The translations under genes were made by a program, and so were the position numbers. The notes below the pieces were generated by a model. That model did no database searches. It was not told where the DNA came from and saw nothing but the letters and a program-made list of their open reading frames with translations. DNA of 64,000 nucleotides from Clostridia bacterium (lineage in GTDB: Bacteria; Bacillota; Clostridia; Oscillospirales; Acutalibacteraceae): assembly GCA_017520705.1 (NCBI GenBank), contig JAFXFF010000032.1, positions 19,648 through 83,647 on the forward strand. Reading direction: 5' to 3'. The number at the start of each line of letters is the position of its first letter. Within the stretch, counting starts at the first letter, position 1. Positions 44,225 to 53,032 of the stretch are shown one piece after another.

Positions 44225-45238
44225 TCAAGGCTCTCCGTATAACAGCGTAAAACTTTTGTAGTGGTCGCCGGTGTAGTAGATCAGCCCGTCGTTGGAATAG
44301 ACGATGCGCTTGGCACCGCGGGAGGTGATGCCGTAGGTGTCGATGTCGCACTCGTAATAGAGGCGGCCCGCCTTGTTGGGCAGCAGCCCCTCTTTGTTAT
44401 AGAAGCGGTCGCCGCCGCAGCACTTATTGGCAGGCTTGCCGAGGGAATTGTACTGGCTCTTGGTGACGAAATTCTTGGGTAGCTTGCCGTAGGTGTGGAG
44501 GTACAGCGCCACGTCCTCTTTGCTCTCGTAGATGCCGTCCTCGTCGATGGCGGCGGAGCCGCTGCCGGTGGGACGGGTGGTCGTGGTGGTGATTATTGTA
44601 CCCGCACCGCCCTTGACGTAGGTGGCGGGGTAGAATTCGATGGTGCCCTTATAATTTTGGATGGTGCCGGTGAGGGTGACGGAGTCACCCACGTTCACCT
44701 CTGCGGGGCTTCCCTCGGCGGGTTTGACGCGGTAGCAGAGGATCTCGCACGTGCCGGAATAGCCACCCTGCACCTGAATGGTAAAGGTGGCGTTGCCGTA
44801 GCCTGCGTTATAGCTCTCCCGCACGTCCACCACCGTTCCCTTGAGGGTGGCGTCATTGGGCAGGGATTCTCCCACATCCAGCTTGACGGCGGCGTCCACC
44901 AACTGCATCTCGGGGGTGAGGCTGAGGGTGGGCTTGGCGGTGGGGGAGGGAGCCGTCGTGGTCGTGGTGGTGGATACGGTGATGATGGTGGGGGTGGGCT
45001 TGGGCAATGGGGTGGTGGCGGTGGTCACGCCCCCTGTGGTGAGCTTCACCGAGGTGGAGGTGCTCTGTTCGGTCGTTGTGGTGGTGCCGTCGGCGGATGC
45101 CGCCGTGGTGGTCGTGGTGGTGCTGACCGTGGAGGACGCGGAGGTGTCCACGTCCACAGAGACGTCTGCGTGGCAGGCGGTGAGGGTCAGCCACGTGGCC
45201 AAAATCAGAAACAGCGATAACAGTCTTTTGAATTTCAT
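44225..45238 (-). CDS. Lipoprotein with OB-like domain and C-terminal barnase RNase
   Basis: 337 residues. The signal ends in lipobox LTAC with lipidated Cys22. A Thr-rich linker follows (about 32-105), then a beta-barrel-like region (about 120-210; TLKGTVVDVRESYNAGYG, GDSVTLTGTIQNYKG) that resembles an OB fold, then a second Thr stretch and barnase (about 240-337). Barnase residues are kept: LHTYGKLPKNFVTKSQ, GGDRFYNKEGLLP, Glu296 (catalytic base), Arg307 and Arg311, and His326 in GDHYKSF (catalytic acid). A guanyl-specific extracellular RNase is inferred. Barstar follows directly. Start at 45238 after GGAGGTACCT. Confidence 0.92.
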   Translation of the reverse strand: MKFKRLLSLFLILATWLTLTACHADVSVDVDTSASSTVSTTTTTTAASADGTTTTTEQSTSTSVKLTTGGVTTATTPLPKPTPTIITVSTTTTTTAPSPTAKPTLSLTPEMQLVDAAVKLDVGESLPNDATLKGTVVDVRESYNAGYGNATFTIQVQGGYSGTCEILCYRVKPAEGSPAEVNVGDSVTLTGTIQNYKGTIEFYPATYVKGGAGTIITTTTTRPTGSGSAAIDEDGIYESKEDVALYLHTYGKLPKNFVTKSQYNSLGKPANKCCGGDRFYNKEGLLPNKAGRLYYECDIDTYGITSRGAKRIVYSNDGLIYYTGDHYKSFTLLYGEP

Positions 45239-45311
45239 AGGTACCTCCAAGGGATGTAATACAAAGAAAGTATATCATAACCGATGAAATTAGTAAAGAG
45301 GGAGTTCGTAC

Positions 45312-45341
45312 TCATATTTGCTCCCCGTTCCCGCATACCCT
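45312..45341 (+). promoter_or_regulatory. SigE-like promoter before spoIIP
   Basis: TCATATT (45312-45318) and CATACCCT (45334-45341) with a 15-base spacer fit the mother-cell SigE pattern with one -10 change. The predicted start would leave a leader of only about eight bases before the ATG at 45356, so the fit may be chance. Confidence 0.3.
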
Positions 45342-45355
45342 ATATGGGTGATACT

Positions 45356-46438
45356 ATGAAACGAAAGACGATCAAAATCTGTGTCCGACGCCTCGCTGCC
45401 TTTTCCTGCGTCTTGGCGTTGGCAACGTTCCTTTGCTCTCAGGGGTGGGGACAGCGGCTGGCGCTGGCGGCGGCAGGGCTTCGCAGCCCCCGCCAGGCGG
45501 TGACCCTGCTGGAGGAACGGCTGGAAACCGACTCTCTGATCGGTGCGCCGCCACCCCCCGCTCCCTTCGAGGGAATGGGGGATACCACCGCCCCCGACAT
45601 CCCCGTGGCAGCCCCCCTTGTGGAGCTGCCGCCGATGACGATGATCGAGCCCCCGGCGAACAAGGGGGACGGTGGCCGCGTGGTGGAACGGACGATGAAT
45701 ACGGGGGATCGCGGCAAGGGGGTGGCCATCACCAACCGCAGTGGTACCGCTGTGGATATCGGCGCGGCGCTGAATCGGGCGCTCTCTCTACGCTGGGAGC
45801 AGACGGATCAACCCCAGGTGCTCATCCTACACACCCACACCACCGAGGGGTATATGACCTACGCCGCAGACTATTACAATGCGGAGGACCGCCACCGCAC
45901 CCACGACCACACCCGCAACGTCTGCGCGGTGGGGGAGGCGTTGCGCCTGTCGCTGGCCGCCTACGGCATTGTGGCTATCCACGATACCACCGTCCACGAC
46001 AGCCCCGTCTATTCGGGGGCTTATACCCGCTCTGCGGAAACGGCCAAGGCCTATCTGGAGCAGTACCCCTCGATCCGCGTCGTGTTGGACCTCCATCGGG
46101 ATTCGGTAGAGGAGGGGGGCGCGCTGGTGCGCCCCACCGCCGTGGTGGAGGGTAAAAAGGCGGCCCAGATGATGCTCATCACGGGTGTGGTGTCCACCGA
46201 GGGGTTGCCTCACCCGCGGTGGGAGCAGAATTTGACGCTGACCGCCCATTGGCAGGCGGCGCTGGACGGGGTGAGCCCCGATCTGATGCGCCCGCTGAAT
46301 CTCACCGCCAGCCGCTACAATCAACATCTTTCCCCCGGCTGGGTGCTGGTGGAGGTAGGGGCCGAGGGCAACACCATTGAGGAGGCGGTGTATTCCGCCC
46401 AAATTTTAGGGCGCACGTTGGCGGAGCTACTCGGTTGA
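45356..46438 (+). CDS. spoIIP: Stage II sporulation protein P
   Basis: Peptidoglycan amidase/endopeptidase of the engulfment machine (SpoIIDMP). An N-terminal membrane segment (about 10-35) is followed by a Pro-rich linker. The catalytic domain begins VLILHTHTTEGYM and continues DLHRDSVEEGG and VEVGAEGNTIEEA, the three motifs of the family. 360 residues from the ATG at 45356; in-frame Mets upstream (45344, 45284) are possible. Supports sporulation together with gpr. Confidence 0.93.
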   Translation: MKRKTIKICVRRLAAFSCVLALATFLCSQGWGQRLALAAAGLRSPRQAVTLLEERLETDSLIGAPPPPAPFEGMGDTTAPDIPVAAPLVELPPMTMIEPPANKGDGGRVVERTMNTGDRGKGVAITNRSGTAVDIGAALNRALSLRWEQTDQPQVLILHTHTTEGYMTYAADYYNAEDRHRTHDHTRNVCAVGEALRLSLAAYGIVAIHDTTVHDSPVYSGAYTRSAETAKAYLEQYPSIRVVLDLHRDSVEEGGALVRPTAVVEGKKAAQMMLITGVVSTEGLPHPRWEQNLTLTAHWQAALDGVSPDLMRPLNLTASRYNQHLSPGWVLVEVGAEGNTIEEAVYSAQILGRTLAELLG

Positions 46439-46484
46439 CAACGGGGATGAAATTGGGTAAAATGAGGACAATGCAGTAAATTAG

Positions 46485-46580
46485 CCATGAGAAATTAGCA
46501 ATGAGAAATGAATGAAAGTTCTGCACAACCGTAGACAGTGCGATCATTCCTCATTCCTCATTTCTCCTTCCTCATTTTCT
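46485..46580. repeat. ATGAGAAATTAGC / ATTCCTCATTTCTCC simple repeats
   Basis: ATGAGAAATTAGCAATGAGAAATG at about 46487-46510 and the inverted-type block CATTCCTCATTCCTCATTTCTCC at about 46546-46568 between spoIIP and mnmE. Confidence 0.65.
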
Positions 46581-46592
46581 CGGAGGTGCCCT

Positions 46593-47960
46593 ATGTCACA
46601 CGTGATCGCCGCCATTTCCACCCCTGCCGGTGCGGCAGGGCTTGGTGTGGTGCGCCTGTCCGGCGACGATGCCGTCGCCGTAGCCGCCCGTCTGTTCCGC
46701 CCTGCGGATTCTGCCCGTCCCTTGTCCGCCCTTAGGGGCTATACCGCCGCCTACGGTCACGTGTATGATGCCGACGGCGACGTGGACGATTGCGTGGCGC
46801 TGGTGTTTCGCGCCCCCCACAGCTATACGGGGGAGGACGTGGTGGAGCTGTCCTGCCACGGCGGACGCTATATTCTCCAAAGGGTGCTCCGCGCCTGCTT
46901 CGCAGCCGGCGCAAGGCCCGCCGCCGCAGGCGAATTCACCCGCCGCGCCTTTCTGAACGGCAAGATGGATCTGACCGGCGCCGAGAGCGTGATGGACCTC
47001 ATCGCCGCCGAAGGAAACCTGGCGGCGCGTACCGCGCTGGCGGCCCGTGAGGGCGGCATTTTTCGCCGTCTGCAGGCCGTCAAGGAAGATCTGCTGGCGG
47101 TGGCGGCGCAGTTTGCCGCCTACATCGACTATCCCGACGAGGACATTCCCGAGTTGGAGCCCCCCGTTTTGGGGGACACGATTCACCGTTCCATCGAGGC
47201 GATGGAACAGCTGCTGTCCACCTACGACGCAGGGCGGATTCTCCGCGAGGGCATCGACACCGCCATTGTGGGCCGCCCCAACGTGGGCAAGTCCACCCTA
47301 ATGAATTTGCTCGCAGGGTGCGAGCGGAGCATCGTCACCGATATTGCCGGCACCACCCGCGACGTGGTGGAGGAGACGGTGCGGCTGGGGGATGTCACCC
47401 TGCGGCTGGCGGATACCGCCGGCCTGCGGGATACCGCCGACACGGTGGAGTCGGTGGGCGTCACCCGCGCCCGTGCCCGTATGGAGCAGGCGGCGCTGGT
47501 GCTGGCCGTCTTTGACGGCAGTGAGCCGTTGGCAGAGGAAGACAAGGCGTTGGCAAGCCGCTTGAAGGATCGGGCCGCCATCGCCATCATCAACAAGGCG
47601 GATAAACCCCTTGCCATCGACACCGCTTGGATTGGGGCGCAGTTTGCCCACACCGTGACCCTCTCCGCCAAGGAGGACAGCGGCGTGGGAGCCCTCGTCG
47701 CGGCGGTGGCTGAGGTCACAGGCGTGCGGCGGCTGGATGCCGCCCAGCCCGTGCTGTCCACCGAGCGTCAGCGGCAGTGCGCCGCCGATTGCCTCGCTTG
47801 CCTCAAGGAGGCGCAGACCGCCCTCGCCATCGGCCTGACCCCCGACGCGGTGTCGGTGAGCGTGGACGGTGCCATCAACGCCCTGCTGGAATTGACGGGT
47901 GAGCGCGCCACCGAAGCGGTGGTGGAGCAGGTGTTTGCCCGCTTCTGCGTGGGGAAGTAA
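46593..47960 (+). CDS. mnmE: tRNA modification GTPase MnmE
   Basis: Partner of MnmG (9008-10897). The N-terminal formyl-THF-binding domain begins MSHVIAAISTPAGAAGLGVV; the GTPase has NVGKSTLMN, DIAGTTRDVVEE, DTAGLRDT and NKAD; the C-terminus ends FCVGK with the essential Cys. 455 residues. CGGAGGTG precedes the ATG at 46593. It stands alone between spoIIP and a - strand gene, with its own terminator. Confidence 0.97.
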   Translation: MSHVIAAISTPAGAAGLGVVRLSGDDAVAVAARLFRPADSARPLSALRGYTAAYGHVYDADGDVDDCVALVFRAPHSYTGEDVVELSCHGGRYILQRVLRACFAAGARPAAAGEFTRRAFLNGKMDLTGAESVMDLIAAEGNLAARTALAAREGGIFRRLQAVKEDLLAVAAQFAAYIDYPDEDIPELEPPVLGDTIHRSIEAMEQLLSTYDAGRILREGIDTAIVGRPNVGKSTLMNLLAGCERSIVTDIAGTTRDVVEETVRLGDVTLRLADTAGLRDTADTVESVGVTRARARMEQAALVLAVFDGSEPLAEEDKALASRLKDRAAIAIINKADKPLAIDTAWIGAQFAHTVTLSAKEDSGVGALVAAVAEVTGVRRLDAAQPVLSTERQRQCAADCLACLKEAQTALAIGLTPDAVSVSVDGAINALLELTGERATEAVVEQVFARFCVGK

Positions 47961-47965
47961 ACAAC

Positions 47966-48003
47966 AAAAGGCTGTGCAAGCGAGTGCTTGCACAGCCTTT
48001 TTC
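47966..48003. terminator. Bidirectional terminator after mnmE
   Basis: AAAGGCTGTGCAAGC / GCTTGCACAGCCTTT stem, T-rich after, just past the mnmE stop and facing the converging gene. Confidence 0.9.
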
Positions 48004-48008
48004 TCTTT

Positions 48009-48812
48009 TTACACGGTGATTTTCTCTTTTTTCTTACTGCGGATGAGGTGAGCAACCGCATAGAAGATGGCCATATACGCCACAAACAGAGCGACCACCA
48101 ACACGGGGTACCACAGCGGACTACCGCCCACCAGATTATAGGCGATGTCGTAGGGGGTGCCGTCACCCGCCATCAGGAACATATAGTTGTAGTCCAGCAG
48201 GTGGTTGACGCCGTAGGCCACCCCACAGAAGCCGAACAGCAGCGCCAGACAGGGAAGCACGTTTTGCTTTTTCAGCCTCGCCAGGCCCACGATCATCACG
48301 TACAGCGAGGTGAAGCCCGAAATGGAATGGGTGAAACCACTGACCATATTGTCAAAGCCCAGCACGGGATAGGCGCTATAGTTCTGCGCCGCGCCGACGG
48401 TGCCGGCCACCGCGCCCAATATGCCGAACAGGGCCACAAAATCCGCGCCCACCTCCCGCAGGCGCCCCTTGGTAAAGGCGGCCAATGGAATGGCGATGAG
48501 CATGATGCTGCACAGGAACAGGGGCAGATTGTAGAGGATGCCGTCGTACCACGGATCGCCGCTCACGTGGCTGTTGTAGCAGGCGATGCCGATCTTGATG
48601 AGCTCCAGCCCATCGATGAGGAGGGCGGACCGGATCATCACACGGTTTTGGGTGCCAAAATCCCGCTTTTTATTTCGCAGACCCAGCCATACCGCCAGTG
48701 CCACCATCGCCACCAGCAGGGAGCCCACAAAGGTCAGGTGCTGCCAGGAATAGGCGCCCGATGGCTCGCGGATGTAGCCGCCGATGCCGAAATACTCTTT
48801 GATGATACCCAT
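48009..48812 (-). CDS. YwaF family integral membrane protein
   Basis: TIGR02206/YwaF-like membrane protein, function unknown. About six to seven helices in 267 residues; family marks include NLPLFLCSIMLIAIPLA, a loop NYSAYPVLGFDNMVSGFTHSISG and GVNHLLDYNYMFLM. The ATG at 48812 follows GAGGAGGAAAG. The far longer frame upstream is not supported. Confidence 0.85.
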   Translation of the reverse strand: MGIIKEYFGIGGYIREPSGAYSWQHLTFVGSLLVAMVALAVWLGLRNKKRDFGTQNRVMIRSALLIDGLELIKIGIACYNSHVSGDPWYDGILYNLPLFLCSIMLIAIPLAAFTKGRLREVGADFVALFGILGAVAGTVGAAQNYSAYPVLGFDNMVSGFTHSISGFTSLYVMIVGLARLKKQNVLPCLALLFGFCGVAYGVNHLLDYNYMFLMAGDGTPYDIAYNLVGGSPLWYPVLVVALFVAYMAIFYAVAHLIRSKKKEKITV

Positions 48813-48937
48813 GTTGCTTTCCTCCTCGTGAAAATGCACATCGTTGAAACGAGTATAGCACACGCCGTCGAAAAAGGCAAGGGGGGACCCTTTCAAGACA
48901 AAAGAAGCCGTTGCCCGCAGGGGCAACGGCTTCACCG

Positions 48938-50203
48938 TCATACGGTGGCTTTTTCTTTGGCTCGCTGATACAATATCTCGGTGGCGAAGGCCAGCTTGGT
49001 GATCACGTCGGTGCGGGTGAGGGGATAGCAATAGAAGGAGTCGTTCTCGGTGGAGATGTCCAGGCAATCCTCGGGGCGGATGTAACAGTAATCGTACTCG
49101 ATGTGCAGGGCGTTCTGCTGAATGGGCTGGCGCTGGATGCGGTAGTCCTCGCCGCGATAGTGCCCTTCCAGCACCCATCCCTCTTCGATGGTGTGGCGGA
49201 TTTTACCCTTACCCAGTTTCTCAAATTTCCAGCAGCGGGGCATGGAGAATACCTCCACCTCGTCCTCAAAGGAGTAGGTGCCGGCCGCAATCTGGGCCTC
49301 CACCTGATCCCGCTCCCACATAAACCAATCGGGCACGTGGGAGAATTCGGTTTCTCCCGTCAACGCCTCCAGCTCGCCGGTCTCTTTGAGTTGCCAGCGC
49401 TTGCCGCAGTGGCGGCAATAGATCTGGGTGCCCTCGGAGGCCATCTCGTGCTCCACGCCGCAGGCAGGGCACTGGTACAGCACCTTGTGCAGGCCCTCGG
49501 CGCGGAAGGGCTCGGTGATGAGGATGCCGTTATCCTTTTGGTACTGATACTCGTCGTACCACAGCCCCTCCCGCAGGGCGGCGTTGATCTCGCTCACCGA
49601 CATGGATTTCACCTGCTCGGCGGTGAGGATCTGGGTCATGGTGGTGTGCAGGGGCACCTTGCGCTTTCTGCGGAAGTCCCAGAAGGGGGAGTGGAGGTGG
49701 TTGCCGTGGTGCACCACAGCCACCACCGGCACCTTGTTCATCTTCACCAGCTTGCCCAGAGAGTCGGGCATAAAGCTGAGGATGCCGCAGGGGGAATAAC
49801 GGGCCTCGGGGTACATGGACAGCACGTCCCCTCTTTTCAGCACCTTGTTGATGGATTTGACTAAGTGGAGGTCCATGGTGTATTTGCGGGTGCCGATGGA
49901 GCCGATGAGCTCCATCAGCCAGGGGCGGCGATAGTAGCCGTCGATGCTCACCACGTTGTTGACGCGGTGGGGCAGGGTGCCCATGGCGGCCAACTTAAAA
50001 TCCACAAAATACATGTGGTTGCTCAGCAGCATGTAGGGGGGCTTGAGGCCCTCCATATTTATCTTTTCCACTTTCCACGGCACCTTGGGCAGGGTCAGGC
50101 GGGACAGCAGCCAGATCAGATAGACGATGATCTTGGGCTGACGGATGGGATAGTGGGCCAGATTGTAGCGTTTTTTGTTTTTGTAATTGACGTCGATATT
50201 CAT
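48938..50203 (-). CDS. PlsC-type acyltransferase with a zinc-ribbon C-terminal part
   Basis: Lysophosphatidic-acid-acyltransferase-like protein. The N-terminal domain has LLSNHMYFVDFKLA (NHxxxxD catalytic motif) and the later MYPEARYSPCG (EGTR-like motif). After about residue 225 comes a zinc ribbon, CPACGVEH...CRHCGKRW, and a beta-rich tail not usual in PlsC. Start at 50203 (MNIDVNYKNKK); an ATG six bases upstream is also possible but closer to AAAGGAG. 421 residues. Role in lipid or surface-polymer acylation is inferred. Confidence 0.82.
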   Translation of the reverse strand: MNIDVNYKNKKRYNLAHYPIRQPKIIVYLIWLLSRLTLPKVPWKVEKINMEGLKPPYMLLSNHMYFVDFKLAAMGTLPHRVNNVVSIDGYYRRPWLMELIGSIGTRKYTMDLHLVKSINKVLKRGDVLSMYPEARYSPCGILSFMPDSLGKLVKMNKVPVVAVVHHGNHLHSPFWDFRRKRKVPLHTTMTQILTAEQVKSMSVSEINAALREGLWYDEYQYQKDNGILITEPFRAEGLHKVLYQCPACGVEHEMASEGTQIYCRHCGKRWQLKETGELEALTGETEFSHVPDWFMWERDQVEAQIAAGTYSFEDEVEVFSMPRCWKFEKLGKGKIRHTIEEGWVLEGHYRGEDYRIQRQPIQQNALHIEYDYCYIRPEDCLDISTENDSFYCYPLTRTDVITKLAFATEILYQRAKEKATV

Positions 50204-50389
50204 TGGCATCTCGCTCCTTTTGGTTGGTGTGGGATGTCGCTTTCTGTCCCATTGTAACCGAACACCATCGAAAAAGCAAGAACTTTTCATTTCCAGTGGG
50301 TTTTCACGGGCCTTACCGTGGGGTTTTGACTTGATTTGTTCACATTTTCGGGGTATAGTAAGGGGAGAGATTGTTCCCGAGGTGAGGAT

Positions 50390-51331
50390 ATGTTGACGGT
50401 TTTTATTATTTTGTTTGTGTTGCTTCTGCTGATTCTTGGCGGCGCCTACGTTTGCTTTTATCTGGCGTTTTACTCCCCCGATCGTAAGGCGGTGTTCACC
50501 GATGAGGACCGCTTTCCACCCGGCAAGATCTACGAGCCCTACCACCCTCGTATGCGTCAGTGGGCGGCCCAGGTGGACGCCATGGAGTACGAGGCGTTGA
50601 CCGTCACCTCCTGCGACGGGCTCACCCTGCGGGCTAAATATTACGAATTTGCTCCCGACTCCCCCGTGGAGATTCTGTTCCACGGCTACCGCGGCTTGGC
50701 GGAGCGGGATCTCTGCGGCGCGGTGCAGCGCTGCTTCTCGGTGGGGCACAGCGCCATTCTGGTGGATCAGCGGGCCGGAGGCCGCAGCGACGGCCACGTC
50801 ATTACCTTCGGTGTCAGGGAGAGCGAGGACGCCCTCCTGTGGGTGGAGGCGGTGGCACAGCGCTTTGGCGCAGAACGCGCCATCGTGTTGGCGGGTGTGT
50901 CCATGGGCGCCACCACCGTGATGCTGGCGGCGGGCAAAGACCTGCCCCAAAACGTGGTGGGCGTGCTGGCGGACTGTGGTTATACCACTGCCCCCGCCAT
51001 CATCAAAAAGGTGATCCGGCAGATGCATCTGCCTGCCGACCTGCTGTATCCGCTGGTGCGGCTGGGGGCTCTGCTGTATGGCGGGTTTGATCCCAACGAC
51101 GCCGATTGCCCCGCGGCGTTGGCGCGGGCTACCGTCCCCGTCATCTTGTTCCACGGCGAGGCGGACGATTTCGTCCCCTGCGCGATGAGCCGCGAGAACT
51201 ACGCCGCCTGCGCATCCCCCAAGCGGCTGGTGACCACCCCCGGCGCGGGCCACGGTCTGTGCTACCCGGCCGACGAGGAGGGCTACGTGGCCGCCGTGCG
51301 AGAATTCGACGCACAATATTGGAGAAAGTAA
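50390..51331 (+). CDS. Membrane-anchored alpha/beta hydrolase
   Basis: A single N-terminal helix (about 3-28) anchors an alpha/beta-hydrolase domain: ILFHGYRGLAERD (oxyanion region), the nucleophile elbow GVSMGATT, FHGEADDFVP (acid) and GAGHGLCY (His). 313 residues. Start at 50390 after GAGGTGAGG. Substrate unknown; the family includes many peptidase- and lipase-like enzymes. Confidence 0.88.
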   Translation: MLTVFIILFVLLLLILGGAYVCFYLAFYSPDRKAVFTDEDRFPPGKIYEPYHPRMRQWAAQVDAMEYEALTVTSCDGLTLRAKYYEFAPDSPVEILFHGYRGLAERDLCGAVQRCFSVGHSAILVDQRAGGRSDGHVITFGVRESEDALLWVEAVAQRFGAERAIVLAGVSMGATTVMLAAGKDLPQNVVGVLADCGYTTAPAIIKKVIRQMHLPADLLYPLVRLGALLYGGFDPNDADCPAALARATVPVILFHGEADDFVPCAMSRENYAACASPKRLVTTPGAGHGLCYPADEEGYVAAVREFDAQYWRK

Positions 51332-51362
51332 CCGTCCCAACCATACAAAAGGAGGAATTCTC

Positions 51363-51788
51363 GTGGCAAAAAAATCTAAGGAAGTGGAGGCGCTGTTGCG
51401 CGAGCGCTTTGGCAAGGATAGTCTGATTGCGCTGGCTACCGCAGTGGAGAACGTTCCGTCTGTGCGTCAGGTGGATGCCTTTTATGAGGATGGTGCGTTT
51501 TACGTGCTCACCTACGGCCTTTCCGCCAAGATGAAGCAAATCGAGGCGAATGCGCAGGTGGCGGTGTGCGGCGAATGGTTTACAGCCCACGCCACAGGGT
51601 CGTCTTTGGGTTGGTTTGGTGCGGCGGAAAACGCCCCCATTGCCCAAAAAATGAGGGCGGTGTTTGCGGCGTGGATTGATAATGGACACACCGACCTACA
51701 AGACCCCAACACCTGTATTCTACGCCTTCAATTGACCGATGGCGTGCTGTGGTCCCACGGCGTTTGCTACGAGATTGATTTTACTTAA
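51363..51788 (+). CDS. Pyridoxamine 5'-phosphate oxidase-like protein
   Basis: PNPOx-like split-barrel flavoprotein of 141 residues. FYEDGAFYVLTYGLSAKMKQIEANAQVAVCGEWFTA follows the pattern in which strands and the K-x-x-Q/E-I segment bind FMN. GTG start at 51363 after AAGGAGG. It begins 31 bases after the hydrolase gene and may be co-transcribed. Exact reaction unknown; these proteins often reduce small aldehydes or bind F420/FMN. Confidence 0.82.
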   Translation: MAKKSKEVEALLRERFGKDSLIALATAVENVPSVRQVDAFYEDGAFYVLTYGLSAKMKQIEANAQVAVCGEWFTAHATGSSLGWFGAAENAPIAQKMRAVFAAWIDNGHTDLQDPNTCILRLQLTDGVLWSHGVCYEIDFT

Positions 51789-51792
51789 ACAG

Positions 51793-51833
51793 CAAAAAAG
51801 CCGCTCTGTTCATCTTGAACAGAGCGGCTTTTC
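51793..51833. terminator. Bidirectional terminator, PNPOx gene / SGNH array end
   Basis: AGCCGCTCTGTTC / GAACAGAGCGGCT stem. Nearly the same stem recurs at 56880-56918, suggesting it was copied with the array genes. Confidence 0.9.
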
Positions 51834-51841
51834 TTACGTTT

Positions 51842-52957
51842 TTATGTACATTCGGTGATCGCCAGAGGCGTCTTGATGGCGTTGTTGACAGACTCCGCAA
51901 TTTCGTCGAAGTGATCGGCGATCTCAGCGGGACGATAGGTGGTGGAGCGGGCGTCGGCCCCGGTAAAGAAGCAGAACCAGGTGAGGGAGGCGGTGTAATC
52001 GCCGTAGCTGTCCTTCAGATGGTAGCCGTCGGCGGTAAGGGTATCTCCCAGGGTGGAGGTGCGCAGGTTCTGAATGGAGGTGCCGCTGGGGATGATGCCC
52101 AGGAAATCGGGGTTGTTCACGATCCGCTCATTGGTGGCGCGGACGATGCTCTTGTACATACGAGCCTGATCCTTGTTGTAATAGCCGAAATCGTTGTGGG
52201 TGGAGTTTTGCTGATAGGCCCAGGTCATCTGCCAATACATCTTGGCGTCGCCGATCTGGGGACGGATGAGATCCACCAGCGCGTCCAGATTCTCATAGCT
52301 GATGCCGCGACCGGAGTGACCGCTTACCTGCTGCAGGGTGACGATGTCCCAATCGGTGAGGGCAAAGGCGGTAGAGGCCTTGTACTCGGGGGTGACGGTC
52401 CAATTGCCGTCGGTGGTCTCGTAGTATTCGTACTTGGCGCGGTCCAGACGGACGTTGTCGTAGTGGCTGTCCAGCGAGCCACCGCCGATATAGAGGATGC
52501 CCAGACGGATGTCCTTGCAGCCGGCAGCCTTGAGCATGGGGAACAGGTGGTTCTTCATAGCGTCAACAGAGAAGCTGTTGCCCACCGCCAGCAGATAGAA
52601 GCGCTCGGGGACGTTGCCTTTGTCAATGGCGGGTGCGGCGGTGGTGGTGGGCACCTTGGTGGTGCTGGTGGTGGTGGGCGCCTTGGTGGCCGAGGTGGTA
52701 GGCTTGTCGGTGGGCTTGGTGGTGGGCGCCGCAGTAGAGGGGGCCTGAGTCTCGGTGGTGGTGGGTGCCTCGGTGGTGGTGGTGCCCTCCGCCTCGGTGG
52801 TGGTGCCCTCCGCTTCGGTGGTGGTCGTGGTGGTTTCCTCTGCGGTGGTCGTGGTGGCGTCGCCACCCTTGTCGGTGTCGGCGGGCTTCTCGGCGCCGCA
52901 GGCGCACAGGGCGCAGACCATCAGCATCGCCAGCAGAAATACCAGAAAACGTTTCAT
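51842..52957 (-). CDS. SGNH-hydrolase lipoprotein (DUF4886-like), array gene 1
   Basis: 371 residues. Signal to lipobox LCAC (Cys20), long Thr-rich linker (about 34-110), one hydrolase domain. GNSFSVDA with Ser128 is the GDS-like nucleophile block, IGGGSLDSHYDN and WDIVTLQQVSG are internal blocks, and TADGYHL carries the Asp-x-x-His pair. Domain type A, which it shares with array gene 2. Expected to act outside the membrane on an ester- or acyl-bearing carbohydrate, by family analogy only. Last gene of a likely three-gene transcript with genes 2 and 3. GAGGAGG precedes the ATG. Confidence 0.85.
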   Translation of the reverse strand: MKRFLVFLLAMLMVCALCACGAEKPADTDKGGDATTTTAEETTTTTTEAEGTTTEAEGTTTTEAPTTTETQAPSTAAPTTKPTDKPTTSATKAPTTTSTTKVPTTTAAPAIDKGNVPERFYLLAVGNSFSVDAMKNHLFPMLKAAGCKDIRLGILYIGGGSLDSHYDNVRLDRAKYEYYETTDGNWTVTPEYKASTAFALTDWDIVTLQQVSGHSGRGISYENLDALVDLIRPQIGDAKMYWQMTWAYQQNSTHNDFGYYNKDQARMYKSIVRATNERIVNNPDFLGIIPSGTSIQNLRTSTLGDTLTADGYHLKDSYGDYTASLTWFCFFTGADARSTTYRPAEIADHFDEIAESVNNAIKTPLAITECT

Positions 52958-53032
52958 CTTGTTGTTCCTCCTCATAAAATCCATAGGGAATGTGTTCAGT
53001 ATAGCACAGCAGAAACTGAAAATCAAGCCGCT

